A stretch of DNA of 64,000 bases from Treponema berlinense (GCF_900167025.1 NZ_FUXC01000012.1:37062-101061), one strand, 5' to 3'. Positions 27,717-37,139 are shown, counted from the stretch's first letter. The notes: generated from the sequence alone by a model not told the origin. Numbers and translations are program-made.

Positions 27717-28490
27717 ATGAAAAATACACAAAAGAAAGAACTTGCAGTCTGTGGTTTTGAGGCTGTAAAAGCACTTGCTAAAGAAAATCCCCAGAAAATA
27801 AGGCGTTTTTATTATACCGAAGAAAGAATGAATTCTTTTGGTGAATTATGTAAATCACTTGCAAAAAGAAAAGCTCCGTACAATAAAGTAAAAGATGAAA
27901 AAGAATTAGAAAAACTTTGCGGAAGTGTTCATCATCAGGGTGTGGTTGCAATGATTGATCAGCCGGAAATCAACCCTTTGGACAGCGATGTGACCAACAA
28001 ATGGCTGCATGAAAACGAGTCTGCCCTACTCCTTGACCGCGTTGGCAATGCAAATAATCTTGGTGCGATTGTAAGAAGCGCGGCTTTTTTTGGTGTTAAA
28101 AACGTTATTATTCCTTTGGACGAAGCCCAGTCTTCGATTACAACAAGTTCATACCGGGTTGCGCAAGGTGGAATGGAATATGTAAATATTTATTCTGTAA
28201 AGTCGATTGTACGTTTGCTGGAAGCAATGAAAGGAAAAATGCTTCGTTTTGGCACAGATGTAAATGCAACTCAGCCAGTAGGAAAGTTAAAGGAATTAAG
28301 CGCAAATAAAGCGGCTTTGATAGTTCTTGGAAATGAGGAGCACGGAATTTCAAAACAGGTAAAAGAAAATTGTGACGAGCTTATTATAATTCCTAATACG
28401 AGTGCATTTGGAGAAAGCGCTGATCGTCCTATTGAAAGTTTAAATGTTGCGCAGGCAGCCGCAATTGTCCTGTATGAGATGAGAAAATAA
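27717..28490 (+). CDS. TrmH/SpoU-family RNA 2'-O-methyltransferase
   Basis: The 257-residue SPOUT methyltransferase carries an N-terminal RNA-binding domain (about 1-90, ending VHHQGVVAMI) and the knotted catalytic domain. Motif 1 is NANNLGAIVRSAAFFG, motif 2 is VLGNEEHGIS and motif 3 is PIESLNVAQAAAIVLYE. It resembles RlmB, which modifies 23S rRNA, but the exact site cannot be assigned from sequence alone. ATG 27717 has no Shine-Dalgarno sequence. A TATATT at 27706-27711 ends five nucleotides upstream, which suggests a leaderless message, although the -35 is weak. Confidence 0.88.
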   Translation: MKNTQKKELAVCGFEAVKALAKENPQKIRRFYYTEERMNSFGELCKSLAKRKAPYNKVKDEKELEKLCGSVHHQGVVAMIDQPEINPLDSDVTNKWLHENESALLLDRVGNANNLGAIVRSAAFFGVKNVIIPLDEAQSSITTSSYRVAQGGMEYVNIYSVKSIVRLLEAMKGKMLRFGTDVNATQPVGKLKELSANKAALIVLGNEEHGISKQVKENCDELIIIPNTSAFGESADRPIESLNVAQAAAIVLYEMRK

Positions 28491-28541
28491 AGAAAATTGC
28501 AATGTCTGGCGTTTTTTCTAGACTAAAAATTTATTCAATCG

Positions 28542-28594
28542 AAAAAAAATCGGTGGTCAAGAGTTTATTTGCTCTTAAACCACCGATTTTTTTT
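28542..28594. terminator. Bidirectional terminator between the TrmH gene and kdgK
   Basis: A long stem built on ATCGGTGGT/ACCACCGAT plus AAGAG/CTCTT is flanked by A8 and T8. Confidence 0.88.
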
Positions 28595-28612
28595 GAAAAA
28601 TGAACTGTTTTA

Positions 28613-29659
28613 TTAACGGTTCATTTCCGACTGTTTGCCTTTTGAGTGATGGGCCTTGATAATCGCTTCGATTTCGCGGAAGTCGGAAACTGGAAGATCT
28701 CCGAAAATTGTATTTTTTGTAGCACAAGTTGCGTTACCGAATTCAACTGCTTTTTGAGCATCGTCGTAATGAAGAAGCCCAAAAAGAACACCGGCACAAT
28801 AAGCGTCGCCAGAACCAATGCGGTCAACAACATCGATGTCTTTGTAAGGTTCTTCGCGATAAAATTTGTCCAGGCGTTTTAAATACAGCGTAGAACCGAA
28901 TGAATGCACTTTTGGACTGATTACTTCGCGTTGTGAAGTTGCAATCAACTGGATGTTTGGATAATCGCGGCAGAACTGTCTGTGCATGTCTTCGAGAGTT
29001 CCTTTCATTTGGAACATACGGTGGCAGCTTTCTTCGGAAATAAAAAGAACGTCGACATAAGGAAGAACGTGTTTTATTGTTTCGCGGGCTGTTTCTTCGT
29101 CCCAAAGTGTTGCGCGGTAGTTTACGTCAAAAGCAATCTGAGTTCCTTCTGCCTTGAATTTTTTTATCATGTCGATTGCGAGAGTACGGGTTGCTTCGCT
29201 CAAAGCCAGAGTAATTCCTGATGTATAGAACATTCTTGCTTTTTTGTAAATGTCTTCCGGAATTTCAGATTCCTTGATTTTTGTGATGGAAGAATTTTTG
29301 CGGTCGTAAACAACTGTCGGCTTGCGAGGATAAGCTCCATTTTCATAAAAATAAATTCCGACACGAGCTTCTGGAGATTCGTCCCAGATAATAAAGTCGT
29401 CGCTGACAGAAGATGAGCGGATGCGGTTTTTGATGAAAGTTCCAAGTTGATTCTTTGGAAGACGGGTGATGATTCCAGAACGGCAGCCTAAAAGAGAAAC
29501 TCCACAGGCAACATTGAGTTCTGCTCCGCCCGCATGCTTTTTAAAAGAGTCGCTTTTGTAAATGAGTTCATTTACGGGAGGAGAAAGACGAAGCATTGTT
29601 TCTCCAAAAGTAATTAAATCAAATTCTTTGTGTTCGTAGAAAGCACCTTTTTTATCCAT
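28613..29659 (-). CDS. kdgK: 2-keto-3-deoxygluconate kinase (PfkB family)
   Basis: This enzyme phosphorylates KDG, the product of UxaA, to KDPG. The 348-residue protein belongs to the PfkB sugar-kinase family. It shows LITFGETMLRLSP at the N-terminus, the HAGGAELNVACGVSLLG substrate lid, and the anion-hole signature DRIGSGDAYCAGVLFG with its catalytic Asp near residue 295. Assignment to KDG rests on family resemblance and on the nearby uxaC, uxaA and uxaB. The start at 29659 has GAGG 7 nt upstream; the longer reading from 29722 would overlap the divergent promoter region. Confidence 0.85.
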   Translation of the reverse strand: MDKKGAFYEHKEFDLITFGETMLRLSPPVNELIYKSDSFKKHAGGAELNVACGVSLLGCRSGIITRLPKNQLGTFIKNRIRSSSVSDDFIIWDESPEARVGIYFYENGAYPRKPTVVYDRKNSSITKIKESEIPEDIYKKARMFYTSGITLALSEATRTLAIDMIKKFKAEGTQIAFDVNYRATLWDEETARETIKHVLPYVDVLFISEESCHRMFQMKGTLEDMHRQFCRDYPNIQLIATSQREVISPKVHSFGSTLYLKRLDKFYREEPYKDIDVVDRIGSGDAYCAGVLFGLLHYDDAQKAVEFGNATCATKNTIFGDLPVSDFREIEAIIKAHHSKGKQSEMNR

Positions 29660-29771
29660 AAATCGCCTCAATTTAAAATTTCGTACGGATATTAGTTTAA
29701 TGTTTAAAAGAAAATGGAACAAGTGGAATTGCGAAAATTTTTCGCTTCTGTCAAACTTCGGCTGCTTTGCG

Positions 29772-29800
29772 TGGACTTTTAATTTGGTGTCAATTATACT
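29772..29800 (+). promoter_or_regulatory. Promoter of the GerMN gene, predicted leaderless
   Basis: TGGACT (29772-29777), 17 nt, TATACT (29795-29800). The ATG is 7 nt beyond the -10 box and no Shine-Dalgarno sequence is present. Confidence 0.65.
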
Positions 29801-29807
29801 AGATGAT

Positions 29808-30731
29808 ATGGCAAAAAATGAAAAAAACAGAAAAAATTCGACAGGTTTGGCATTCGCTTGCTGGATTCTTGGATTTTTGATTCTTTTAATTGTGTTTTTG
29901 GTAAAACAGGACGATATATATTCAAATTTAAAAACGACGCGATTTTTTGAACGTCTTTTTGGAAGTACTCCGGAATTTATTCAAAAGCATGAAGTAAAAG
30001 AAAAAAAAACACCGGAAATTGAAACTGTTATTGAATTAAAAACCGAAAAAAAACAGAATTCTCAAGAAAATTTGGGAACAGAAGTTTTGCCTTTGGTTGA
30101 AAAAATTGATGAAAATAAATCCGCGGATGAAAGTGTTTCTGAGCAGAAAAAAGAAAATTCTGGCGCAGAAATAAAAAAGACCGAAAAAACGGAAGAAAAA
30201 CCGAAGGTTGTAAAAAATGAGGAAAAAATAGAAAAAAGTTCGGAAACTTCTCCGGCAAATATAAAAAAAGAAGAAAAACCAAAAGTTCCTGAAAAGAAAA
30301 CTATTACTGTAACTAACCAAAAAATTTATTTTGTTTATATTGGCGAAGATGGAACTTTGAGCAGAAAAATGATTACGCGTCCTGTTGAAAAAAATGATTC
30401 GCCTCTTGTGACTAATATGAATATTTTGCTTGCCGGTCCGAATGCGCAGGAAAGTGGACGCGGTTATAGAAGTTTAATTCCTGAGGGAACAAGGCTTTTG
30501 TCGGCTTCTGTGCGCGATGGTGTTGCCTATTTGAATTTTAATGAGCAATTTGAATTTAATACGGTCGGAATGGACGGTTATCAGGCTCAGCTTATGCAGA
30601 TTGTTTATACTGCGACAGAATTTGGAACTGTAAACAGCGTTCAGTTTTTGATTGAAGGCCAGAAAAAAGAATATTTGGGAAGTGAAGGAATTTGGATTGG
30701 AAGTCCACTTTCGCGCTCAAGTTTTAATTAA
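29808..30731 (+). CDS. Membrane-anchored GerMN-domain protein
   Basis: The 307-residue protein has one N-terminal membrane segment (about residues 12-32). A long Lys/Glu-rich low-complexity spacer follows (about 50-165). A C-terminal GerMN domain covers about 170-305, recognisable from YFVYIGEDGTLSRKMITR, the SLIPEGTRLLSASVRDGVAY segment and the YTATEFGTVNSVQFLIEG ending. GerMN domains occur in the spore-germination protein GerM and in many non-sporulating bacteria, where they are envelope proteins of uncertain role. The topology suggests an anchor with the domain held in the periplasm by a flexible stalk. Confidence 0.82.
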   Translation: MAKNEKNRKNSTGLAFACWILGFLILLIVFLVKQDDIYSNLKTTRFFERLFGSTPEFIQKHEVKEKKTPEIETVIELKTEKKQNSQENLGTEVLPLVEKIDENKSADESVSEQKKENSGAEIKKTEKTEEKPKVVKNEEKIEKSSETSPANIKKEEKPKVPEKKTITVTNQKIYFVYIGEDGTLSRKMITRPVEKNDSPLVTNMNILLAGPNAQESGRGYRSLIPEGTRLLSASVRDGVAYLNFNEQFEFNTVGMDGYQAQLMQIVYTATEFGTVNSVQFLIEGQKKEYLGSEGIWIGSPLSRSSFN

Positions 30732-30737
30732 AAAAAT

Positions 30738-30862
30738 GTGGCAGGGATTGTAAGGGCGGCGAAGCCGGACACTGGACTGAACGAGAGCAGCGAGTGAAGG
30801 AAGCGTCTGGAGCCGAAAGGCGGAACCCTGAAAAGCCCGGTTTTTGCGGCGCAAAAAGCCAC
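30738..30862 (+). repeat. Family B intergenic repeat, copy B1
   Basis: Bounded by GTGGC and GCCAC. Inside are CAGGGATTGTA, short hairpins (CGGC-GAA-GCCG; CACT...AGTG; GCC-GAAA-GGC), GGAACCC and AAAAGCCCGG. It lies after the GerMN gene. Confidence 0.7.
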
Positions 30863-30877
30863 CCAAAATTCAAAAAT

Positions 30878-31975
30878 TTATTTTGCTGAATACGATTTTA
30901 GAACTGAATCGAAATATTTGCTGTTTTTGCTGTAGACTCCCTGAAAAACGGTCAATGACATTATTGCAAGGTGGTTTTCGTCGAGTTGTGTTAAAATTTT
31001 GAAATCCCGCGTAAAAGATTTTGAAATGTCGTTAAAAAAGAGGTTTGACACTTTTGTTCCGGAAGCTGAGGTTTCTAATTTTTGCAATTGCGAATAAGGA
31101 TAAGTTCCGTCTGTGCCGAGTGTGAATTTTTGTAAAAGAGTGTTGGAAACGTTTGCTTTTTGTGCGGAATCGGTTTTTGAAAGGTCGATTACGTCGAAAG
31201 CGAGAATTGCGCTGTTTGAAAGCGTGTAAAAATTTTCGGCTTTTGCTGTCCACTGGCTGTCGAGAGTGATTTTCTGGGTGTAGCCGGAAGTTTTTTTATA
31301 GGTGATTTTTTGTTTTTCGGCTTTTTTATTGAGAGAAAATGAATGCTGGTCTTCGGTTTTTACAGGAAGTCCCTCAAATGCACTGAAATTTTCGTCGGAA
31401 GAAGAAGAAAGTTGACCTGCGGTTACAAGGTTAAAAACGATTTTTCCAGTTGAGTCTTCGATTGATTTTACGTTGAAAATTGGAATGAGCGGGTCGAAAT
31501 TGACTTTTACCTCGCCGCCAAATTGTTCAAATTCCTGTGGAACGGTAATTTTGTCTTCGATAAAACCGTTTGGAGAAGCTTTTTGGAGGCGTGCCGTAAG
31601 TTCGTAAAGCATATCGTGAAGATAATTGATTATATCTGTGTCTTCTGGCGTAATTGCGGAAATTATGCGTTCGCCGGTAAGTTCAACGTATTTTTTTGTA
31701 ATATCGAGCGAAAAAAGAATTTGAATGTCTTTTTTTGGTAAAAGTGGCTTGACGTCTGTTTTTGACGGTGCAAAATAGCGCAGACCGTAAGTTCCTTCGT
31801 CGTAGAAAATGATTCCGAAATATGATTCGCGCTCAAAGCTTTTGTCTTCGTAATAAACGAACTGTCCCGACAAATCCGGAATTTTTTTTGTTACGCCCGG
31901 AAGTGCAAAAAGACAAGAAAAAAGTGAAAAAAACAAAACTGAAAAAAAGGATTTTTTTGAAGGAGCGGATTTCAT
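30878..31975 (-). CDS. Secreted protein of unknown function
   Basis: The 365-residue product has an N-terminal signal (about residues 1-28, FFSVLFFSLFSCLFALP) with no clear lipobox. The mature part is probably beta-rich, with a run of Ser/Asp around residue 200, and I recognise no known enzyme motif. The start at 31975 has GAGGAAAT just upstream; a longer reading from 32014 lacks such a site and would disrupt the signal. It stands alone between a terminator and repeat B1. Confidence 0.7.
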   Translation of the reverse strand: MKSAPSKKSFFSVLFFSLFSCLFALPGVTKKIPDLSGQFVYYEDKSFERESYFGIIFYDEGTYGLRYFAPSKTDVKPLLPKKDIQILFSLDITKKYVELTGERIISAITPEDTDIINYLHDMLYELTARLQKASPNGFIEDKITVPQEFEQFGGEVKVNFDPLIPIFNVKSIEDSTGKIVFNLVTAGQLSSSSDENFSAFEGLPVKTEDQHSFSLNKKAEKQKITYKKTSGYTQKITLDSQWTAKAENFYTLSNSAILAFDVIDLSKTDSAQKANVSNTLLQKFTLGTDGTYPYSQLQKLETSASGTKVSNLFFNDISKSFTRDFKILTQLDENHLAIMSLTVFQGVYSKNSKYFDSVLKSYSAK

Positions 31976-32006
31976 ATTTCCTCGGTTGAAAAAAAAGTGA
32001 AAAAAG

Positions 32007-32052
32007 ACGGTCATTTTGCTTTTGCCGGTTTTGGCTTTAGTTTAATGACCGT
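32007..32052 (-). terminator. Terminator on the minus strand after proS
   Basis: ACGGTCATT (32007-32015) pairs with AATGACCGT (32044-32052), with a T run beyond it on the minus strand. It also sits just upstream of the next minus-strand gene. Confidence 0.7.
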
Positions 32053-32118
32053 TTTTTTATTTTGATGACGTTTTTTAAGCTCAAAGGCTGAAAATCTGCA
32101 TTTTGAGCCTTTTTTAGT

Positions 32119-33954
32119 TTATGCCTGAAGCTTTGCGAGCTCGTCTTTTACAAATTGAATTGCTTTTTCTGCTGCGCTTTCTGCTGGAACAAGCTCTGCT
32201 TCGGCTGCGCTGCGTGGTTTGAATTCAACATTTGGAAGATTTTTGTCGCCGACTGTAATTCTGAGAGGAATTCCAATCAGTTCCATATCGGCAAATTTAA
32301 CTCCAGGGCGTTCGTCGCGGTCGTCAAGAAGGACTTCGATTCCTGCTTTTGTGAGTTTTTCGTAAATTGTGTCGGCAACTTCTTTCATTGCTCCGTTGTA
32401 TTTGATTGGAACGATGCAAACTTGGAACGGTGCAACTGACATTGGCCAGATAATGCCTTTTTCGTCGTTGTTTTTTTCGATGATTGAAGCAAGAGTGCGG
32501 TCAACGCCGATTCCGTAGCAGCCCATTGTTGGTTCTGCCGGTTTGCCGTCTTTTGCAAGGAAGGTTACGTGCATTGATTTTGTGTATTTGTGGCCGAGTT
32601 TGAAGATGTGACCGAGTTCGTTTCCTTTTCTTGTATAGAAAGTTTTACCGCAGAGAGGGCATTTGTCGCCTTCTTTTACTGTGCGGACGTCTGCATTGAT
32701 GTATGGAACAAAGTCGCGGAGCGGTTCAACGTGAGTAATGTGATATCCGTCTTTTCCTGAACCTGCGATTGCGTTGTGCATCTGCGCTTCGCCGTCTTTT
32801 ACGACAGAATAATCAACTACGAGCGGACATTTTGCTGTGATTGGACCAACAAAACCGTGTGGAGCGCCTGCGTATTCAAGAACTTCTTCTGCTTCTGCAA
32901 GAACAACTTCCGATGCTTTGAGGGTTGCTGCAAGTTTTGCTTCGTTTACGTCTAAATCTGCGCGGATAAGAACACAAACATAAGAAAGTGGATAGTAATC
33001 GCCGGCAGGGTCTTTTACCCTCTTCCATTTGTCTGCGCCGTTTGCGCCTGTCATGTCGAGTGATGAGTTGATTACGCGGTAAATGAGAGCTTTGATGAAC
33101 ATTTTTGGTGATTCGTCAAAGAATTTTTCCATATCTTCTATTGAGAAAACGTTTGGAGTTGCTACCATTTCGACAGGGAGATCTGTTTTTGACGGTTTTT
33201 CGCCTTTTTTGTTTACAGAATCGTCAGAAGCGCACCATGCTTTTTCGACATTTGCCGCAAAACCGCATTTTTCGTTCGGGCAGATAATCAATGTGTCGTC
33301 GCCGATTGGGGATTCAACCATGAATTCTTCTGAACCGCTTCCTCCCATTGCGCCAGAATCTGCACGTACAGGAATAATTTTGAGTCCGAGACGTTTGAAG
33401 ATGCGGAAATATGCTTTTTCGTAGAGTTTATATGATTCGTCCAAAGATTCGTCATCGGCGTTCATTGTGTAACCGTCAGCCATGATAAATTCACGGCCGC
33501 GCATTACGCCGTAACGAGGGCGAATTTCGTCGCGGTATTTTGTGTTTATCTGATAAAGGTTTACAGGAAGCTGTTTGTAAGAACTGAGTCCGTCACGAAC
33601 AATAACCGTAAATGCTTCTTCTGCGGTTGGAGAAACAACCATGTCCTGTTCACCGCGGTTTTTTGCTTTGAGCATTTGCGCGCCCATTGTTTCCCAGCGG
33701 CCAGATTCTTTCCAGATGTCGCCTGGAACAATTACTGTTGGCTTAAATTCGAGAGCTTCTGCTGTATTGTTCCATTCTTCGCGGATTATTTGTTCGAGTT
33801 TATAAAGAGAGCGCAATCCCAGCGGAAGATAAGTGTAAAGTCCGTTTCCAAGTTTGCGGGTGATTCCTGCTCTGAGCATAAGTTTGTGGCTTGCGATTAC
33901 GGCTTCTGCCGGAGCTTCGCGGAGCGTTGAAATATAAAATTTTGAAGTTTTCAT
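32119..33954 (-). CDS. proS: Prolyl-tRNA synthetase
   Basis: This class II synthetase charges tRNA-Pro. At 611 residues it is the long bacterial form, with the editing insertion between motifs 2 and 3. Motif 1 lies near LGLRSLYKLEQIIREEWN. Motif 2 includes RDEIRPRYGVMRGREFIMAD, and motif 3 is GCYGIGVDRTLAS. The editing domain spans about 230-400. The C-terminal anticodon-binding domain follows VAPFQVCIVPI. The ATG has no Shine-Dalgarno sequence and a promoter lies immediately upstream, so its mRNA is probably leaderless. Confidence 0.96.
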   Translation of the reverse strand: MKTSKFYISTLREAPAEAVIASHKLMLRAGITRKLGNGLYTYLPLGLRSLYKLEQIIREEWNNTAEALEFKPTVIVPGDIWKESGRWETMGAQMLKAKNRGEQDMVVSPTAEEAFTVIVRDGLSSYKQLPVNLYQINTKYRDEIRPRYGVMRGREFIMADGYTMNADDESLDESYKLYEKAYFRIFKRLGLKIIPVRADSGAMGGSGSEEFMVESPIGDDTLIICPNEKCGFAANVEKAWCASDDSVNKKGEKPSKTDLPVEMVATPNVFSIEDMEKFFDESPKMFIKALIYRVINSSLDMTGANGADKWKRVKDPAGDYYPLSYVCVLIRADLDVNEAKLAATLKASEVVLAEAEEVLEYAGAPHGFVGPITAKCPLVVDYSVVKDGEAQMHNAIAGSGKDGYHITHVEPLRDFVPYINADVRTVKEGDKCPLCGKTFYTRKGNELGHIFKLGHKYTKSMHVTFLAKDGKPAEPTMGCYGIGVDRTLASIIEKNNDEKGIIWPMSVAPFQVCIVPIKYNGAMKEVADTIYEKLTKAGIEVLLDDRDERPGVKFADMELIGIPLRITVGDKNLPNVEFKPRSAAEAELVPAESAAEKAIQFVKDELAKLQA

Positions 33955-33963
33955 GATTTATAT

Positions 33964-33992
33964 ATTTTATTGAAATAAAACTTTAGTGGCAA
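33964..33992 (-). promoter_or_regulatory. Promoter of proS, predicted leaderless
   Basis: On the minus strand: TTGCCA (33992-33987), 17 nt, TAAAAT (33969-33964), then 9 nt to the ATG at 33954. Confidence 0.6.
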
Positions 33993-34062
33993 CTAATCGA
34001 AAAGAATGTATAAAAGGAATAAAAATAATTGTTGATTGTTGAAAAATATTAAGAAAAAAATT

Positions 34063-34113
34063 GGGTTGAATAAACGAATTTCGGTGAACCTGTCAATTCT
34101 GCTTATTCAACCC
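34063..34113 (-). terminator. Terminator after the phosphofructokinase gene
   Basis: An 11-bp stem GGGTTGAATAA/TTATTCAACCC (34063-34073 with 34103-34113) has T7 following on the minus strand. Confidence 0.8.
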
Positions 34114-34124
34114 TAAAAAGTGAA

Positions 34125-35351
34125 TTAGTTGCAGTTTAACGTCAAATGGCGTGGAAGACCGTCAACCATAATTGGACTAAGTTCTGCCTGAATTAAAGGA
34201 TGAATGTAGTGAATCAAGTCTTTTGTAACATGGTCGTCACCAGAAATCCATTCAAGAGGAACTTTCTTTTCAACATTTGCAATGTCGCGAACGTCGGCAG
34301 TTTCTGTAATACACATGTATGGATCGTCAGAAACGCGCTTAAGAACAACGACTTTTCCAGTTTCGCCTTCAAATGCGGCTTTTACGGCAGCTCCACCAAC
34401 ATTGAAAGCTTCTGTAATGTCGGTGCGGCTTGAAATATGGGCAGCACAGCGCTGAAGAGTTGAAAGTTCGATTGCGCGGGCCTTTACTCCGAGTTCAAGC
34501 TGAAGTTTTGTTGCGAGGAAACTTGCGGTTCCAGACATTTGTTTGTGACCAAAGGCATCAACCGAATCAGCATGCTGACCGAGTTCGAAAACATAACGTC
34601 CGTCAGGAAGTTTAATTCCTTCAGAAACAGCGATTACAACAGATTTTCCAGAAGCGGAAATTTCTTTTACGCGGGTAATGAACATGTCGATGTTGAAAGG
34701 TTTTTCTGGAAGATAAATTAAATCAACACCTTCGCAATCTTCTGATTTAGAAAGTGCAGAAGCGGCAGTAAGCCAGCCTGCATTGCGGCCCATAATTTCA
34801 ACTACAGTTACAGTCGGATAGTCGTAAACAAGGCCGTCGCGAATGATTTCTTTCATTGTAGAAGCGATGAATTTTGCTGCTGAACCAAAACCTGGTGTGT
34901 GGTCTGTAATTGCCAGATCGTTGTCGATTGTTTTTGGCACGCCAATAAAGCGGATTGGGCTTTTGATTTCTTCAGCATACTGAGAAAGTTTTGCAATTGT
35001 GTCCATTGAGTCATTTCCGCCGATGTAGAAGAAATACTCAATTTCGAGTTCTTTTAAAATTGCAAAGATTTTTTCAAAAGTCGCTTTGTCGCTGGCAACG
35101 TCAGGAAGCTTATAACGGCAAGAACCGAGATAAGAAGACGGAGTTCTTTTTAAAAGATCTATTTCCATTGCTGAACGGATTTTCTGGGACAAATCAACAT
35201 ACTGCCGGTCGAGAAGTCCTTTGATACCGTGAAGCATACCATAAATTTTTTTTGCACCACGATCTCTAGCGGTTTGATAAACGCCGGCGAGTGATGAGTT
35301 GATTACAGCTGTAGGTCCGCCAGACTGTCCAACAATTACATTTCCAATCAT
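34125..35351 (-). CDS. PPi-dependent-type 6-phosphofructokinase
   Basis: This enzyme phosphorylates fructose 6-phosphate to the 1,6-bisphosphate. The 408-residue protein has GQSGGPTAV at residues 8-16, FYIGGNDSMDT around 110 and PKTIDNDL around 138. The Asp in the GGND loop, instead of the Gly of ATP enzymes, and the Lys in PKTIDND mark the pyrophosphate-using subfamily, which is common in spirochaetes. Cofactor use is inferred from these residues. The start at 35351 has GGAG; an in-frame ATG at 35363 overlaps that site. The gene stands alone, with a terminator downstream. Confidence 0.9.
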   Translation of the reverse strand: MIGNVIVGQSGGPTAVINSSLAGVYQTARDRGAKKIYGMLHGIKGLLDRQYVDLSQKIRSAMEIDLLKRTPSSYLGSCRYKLPDVASDKATFEKIFAILKELEIEYFFYIGGNDSMDTIAKLSQYAEEIKSPIRFIGVPKTIDNDLAITDHTPGFGSAAKFIASTMKEIIRDGLVYDYPTVTVVEIMGRNAGWLTAASALSKSEDCEGVDLIYLPEKPFNIDMFITRVKEISASGKSVVIAVSEGIKLPDGRYVFELGQHADSVDAFGHKQMSGTASFLATKLQLELGVKARAIELSTLQRCAAHISSRTDITEAFNVGGAAVKAAFEGETGKVVVLKRVSDDPYMCITETADVRDIANVEKKVPLEWISGDDHVTKDLIHYIHPLIQAELSPIMVDGLPRHLTLNCN

Positions 35352-35624
35352 AAATTTCTCCATAATTTTTAAAGTTAAAACTTTTTGTTAAAAAATACCT
35401 TTTTATATAATATCACTAAAACACGGGAATAGAAACAAGAAATTCAATTTTAAGGTTTTAATTGTGTTAAAAATAAAAAATAAGCTTTTTTAGTGTGAAT
35501 AAACGTTTTTTAGAACGAATACAAAGATTTTTTATTTTTTTTCAAATTTTTTGTCATTTTTTAACATTTAGCGCAACTAAATATATAGAAAGGTGAAAAG
35601 TTTTTGTGAGTGGTTTTTTTGTTT

Positions 35625-35731
35625 GTGGCAGGGATTGTAGGGGCGGCAAGGCCGTTGGCGGGCAGCCAATGAGCGTTAGCGGAACCCCGAAAAGCCCGGT
35701 TTTTGTGCAGCTTGGCGGAACAAAAAGCCAC
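35625..35731 (+). repeat. Family B intergenic repeat, copy B2
   Basis: Bounded by GTGGC and GCCAC. Inside are CAGGGATTGTAG, CGGC-AAG-GCCG, TTGGC...GCCAA, GGAACCCC and AAAAGCCCGG. The remainder of the 423-bp gap (35352-35624) is AT-rich with no gene seen. Confidence 0.72.
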
Positions 35732-35774
35732 CCAAAAACTTTACATCGAATTTTGGATTTTTAATGGAGGAAAA

Positions 35775-37139
35775 ATGAAAAAAGAAAATCTTAAGAAAAT
35801 GACGGAAATTTTAGTTTTGGCGGTTTGTGTTTGGTTTTTGTTCGGCTGTTCACATGGTTCTTCTGGCGGAGGAATGGCGGAAAATGAAAATTTTGAATAC
35901 GGAAGCACAAAAGTTACGGTTTTTGTTCCAGATTATGCAAAAATTGCAAAAGAAAATGCCCGTGTTGTTGCGACGCAGACGAATTCTGTAAAACTGGCAT
36001 ATAAAAGTGGCGATGAATTTGTCTGGCTGGAAGAGCTGGATTTTTCTTGTGCGGAGAAGACTGAAACTGAGGAAAATTCTCAAGAAAATTATGTTCCCGG
36101 AAGTAATTATATTTTTACGTTTGAAGGAATTCCGTGCGGAATTTATGCTGAGGGCGAAATTGAAATTCATCTTTTGGATAAAAATGGAAAAACAGTTTCT
36201 AAAGGAAAAAATTCTAAGGAAGTTGAAATTTTGACGGAAGAAACGGCGGCTGCAAGTTTTTATGCAGTTCCTGTTGAATTTGAAGAAGGTGATTTTGCTC
36301 TTTCTAAAAACGAAATGAAATTTGTAAAAATAAAGACTGAAGCTGGCTATGATTACGAAATTTCTGTAATTCTTGGAGAAAATGACTCTTTGTATCCGAA
36401 TTTGGCGATTTTTTATGCTGACGGTTCATTAAAAGATTTTGTTTGTCTGGAAAATGGAACCTTAAAGCTTGGCAGTACCGCAAAAAATGCAACGTATTTT
36501 GTTGGAGTTTGGACGGTGGATTTTGAAATTTCTTCGTGCTCTGTTGTTTCTAAAAAGCTCGAAATTGAAGTTTATGAAGATGAAAAGAAAGATTGCGGAA
36601 ATTTAATTGCAAAAATTGACTTTGGAGAAAGCGATTTTTTTTGTTTGAATTGCGGAATTCACTATGAAAGCCAGAAAGAAGCGGAAAAATGCTGCTTTAT
36701 TGTAGTTGCCGGGCAATATAAGATGGGTGTAAACGGCGGATTCCAAAAACAGGCGGCAAATGAAGGATTTCAAACTGTAAATAATATTAGGGTAAGCGCA
36801 AAAATTGATGAAAACTTTGCGGTGCTTGAATTAAAAAATAAAGAACAGCAGGGATTTGTGGAATTTACGGTTGAAAAAAAGATGTATTTGACGGTTTTCG
36901 AAACAGTGGGAAGTTCACAAAAAAAATTGTATGGAATTTCAATTGCTTCAAAAGACGGAAAAGCGTTTTTTGAGGAGGAAATTGTTTCTACAGAAGACTT
37001 GCCGAAAACCAAAACAGGAAGTACAGACATTGCCGGAAAAAAAATTACGTTGACAGCTGGAACGTACAGGCTTGGTGCGCATCAGGCGGAAGGAAATGCA
37101 AAACTGTCGGAACTGCTGTTTGAGGAATTTGAAGAATAA
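35775..37139 (+). CDS. Lipoprotein of unknown function with a CxxC...CC motif
   Basis: The protein has 454 residues. The signal peptide ends at Cys25 (FLFGC), followed by a Ser/Gly-rich linker. The mature part appears beta-rich. Around residues 292-310 it contains CLNCGIHYESQKEAEKCC, a zinc-finger-like cluster that is unusual for an exported protein. The C-terminal TLTAGTYRLGAHQAEGNAKL stretch resembles the closing strands of carbohydrate-associated jelly-roll modules, but I do not assign a family. The start at 35775 has GGAGG immediately upstream. It follows repeat B2 and is a single-gene unit. Confidence 0.72.
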   Translation: MKKENLKKMTEILVLAVCVWFLFGCSHGSSGGGMAENENFEYGSTKVTVFVPDYAKIAKENARVVATQTNSVKLAYKSGDEFVWLEELDFSCAEKTETEENSQENYVPGSNYIFTFEGIPCGIYAEGEIEIHLLDKNGKTVSKGKNSKEVEILTEETAAASFYAVPVEFEEGDFALSKNEMKFVKIKTEAGYDYEISVILGENDSLYPNLAIFYADGSLKDFVCLENGTLKLGSTAKNATYFVGVWTVDFEISSCSVVSKKLEIEVYEDEKKDCGNLIAKIDFGESDFFCLNCGIHYESQKEAEKCCFIVVAGQYKMGVNGGFQKQAANEGFQTVNNIRVSAKIDENFAVLELKNKEQQGFVEFTVEKKMYLTVFETVGSSQKKLYGISIASKDGKAFFEEEIVSTEDLPKTKTGSTDIAGKKITLTAGTYRLGAHQAEGNAKLSELLFEEFEE

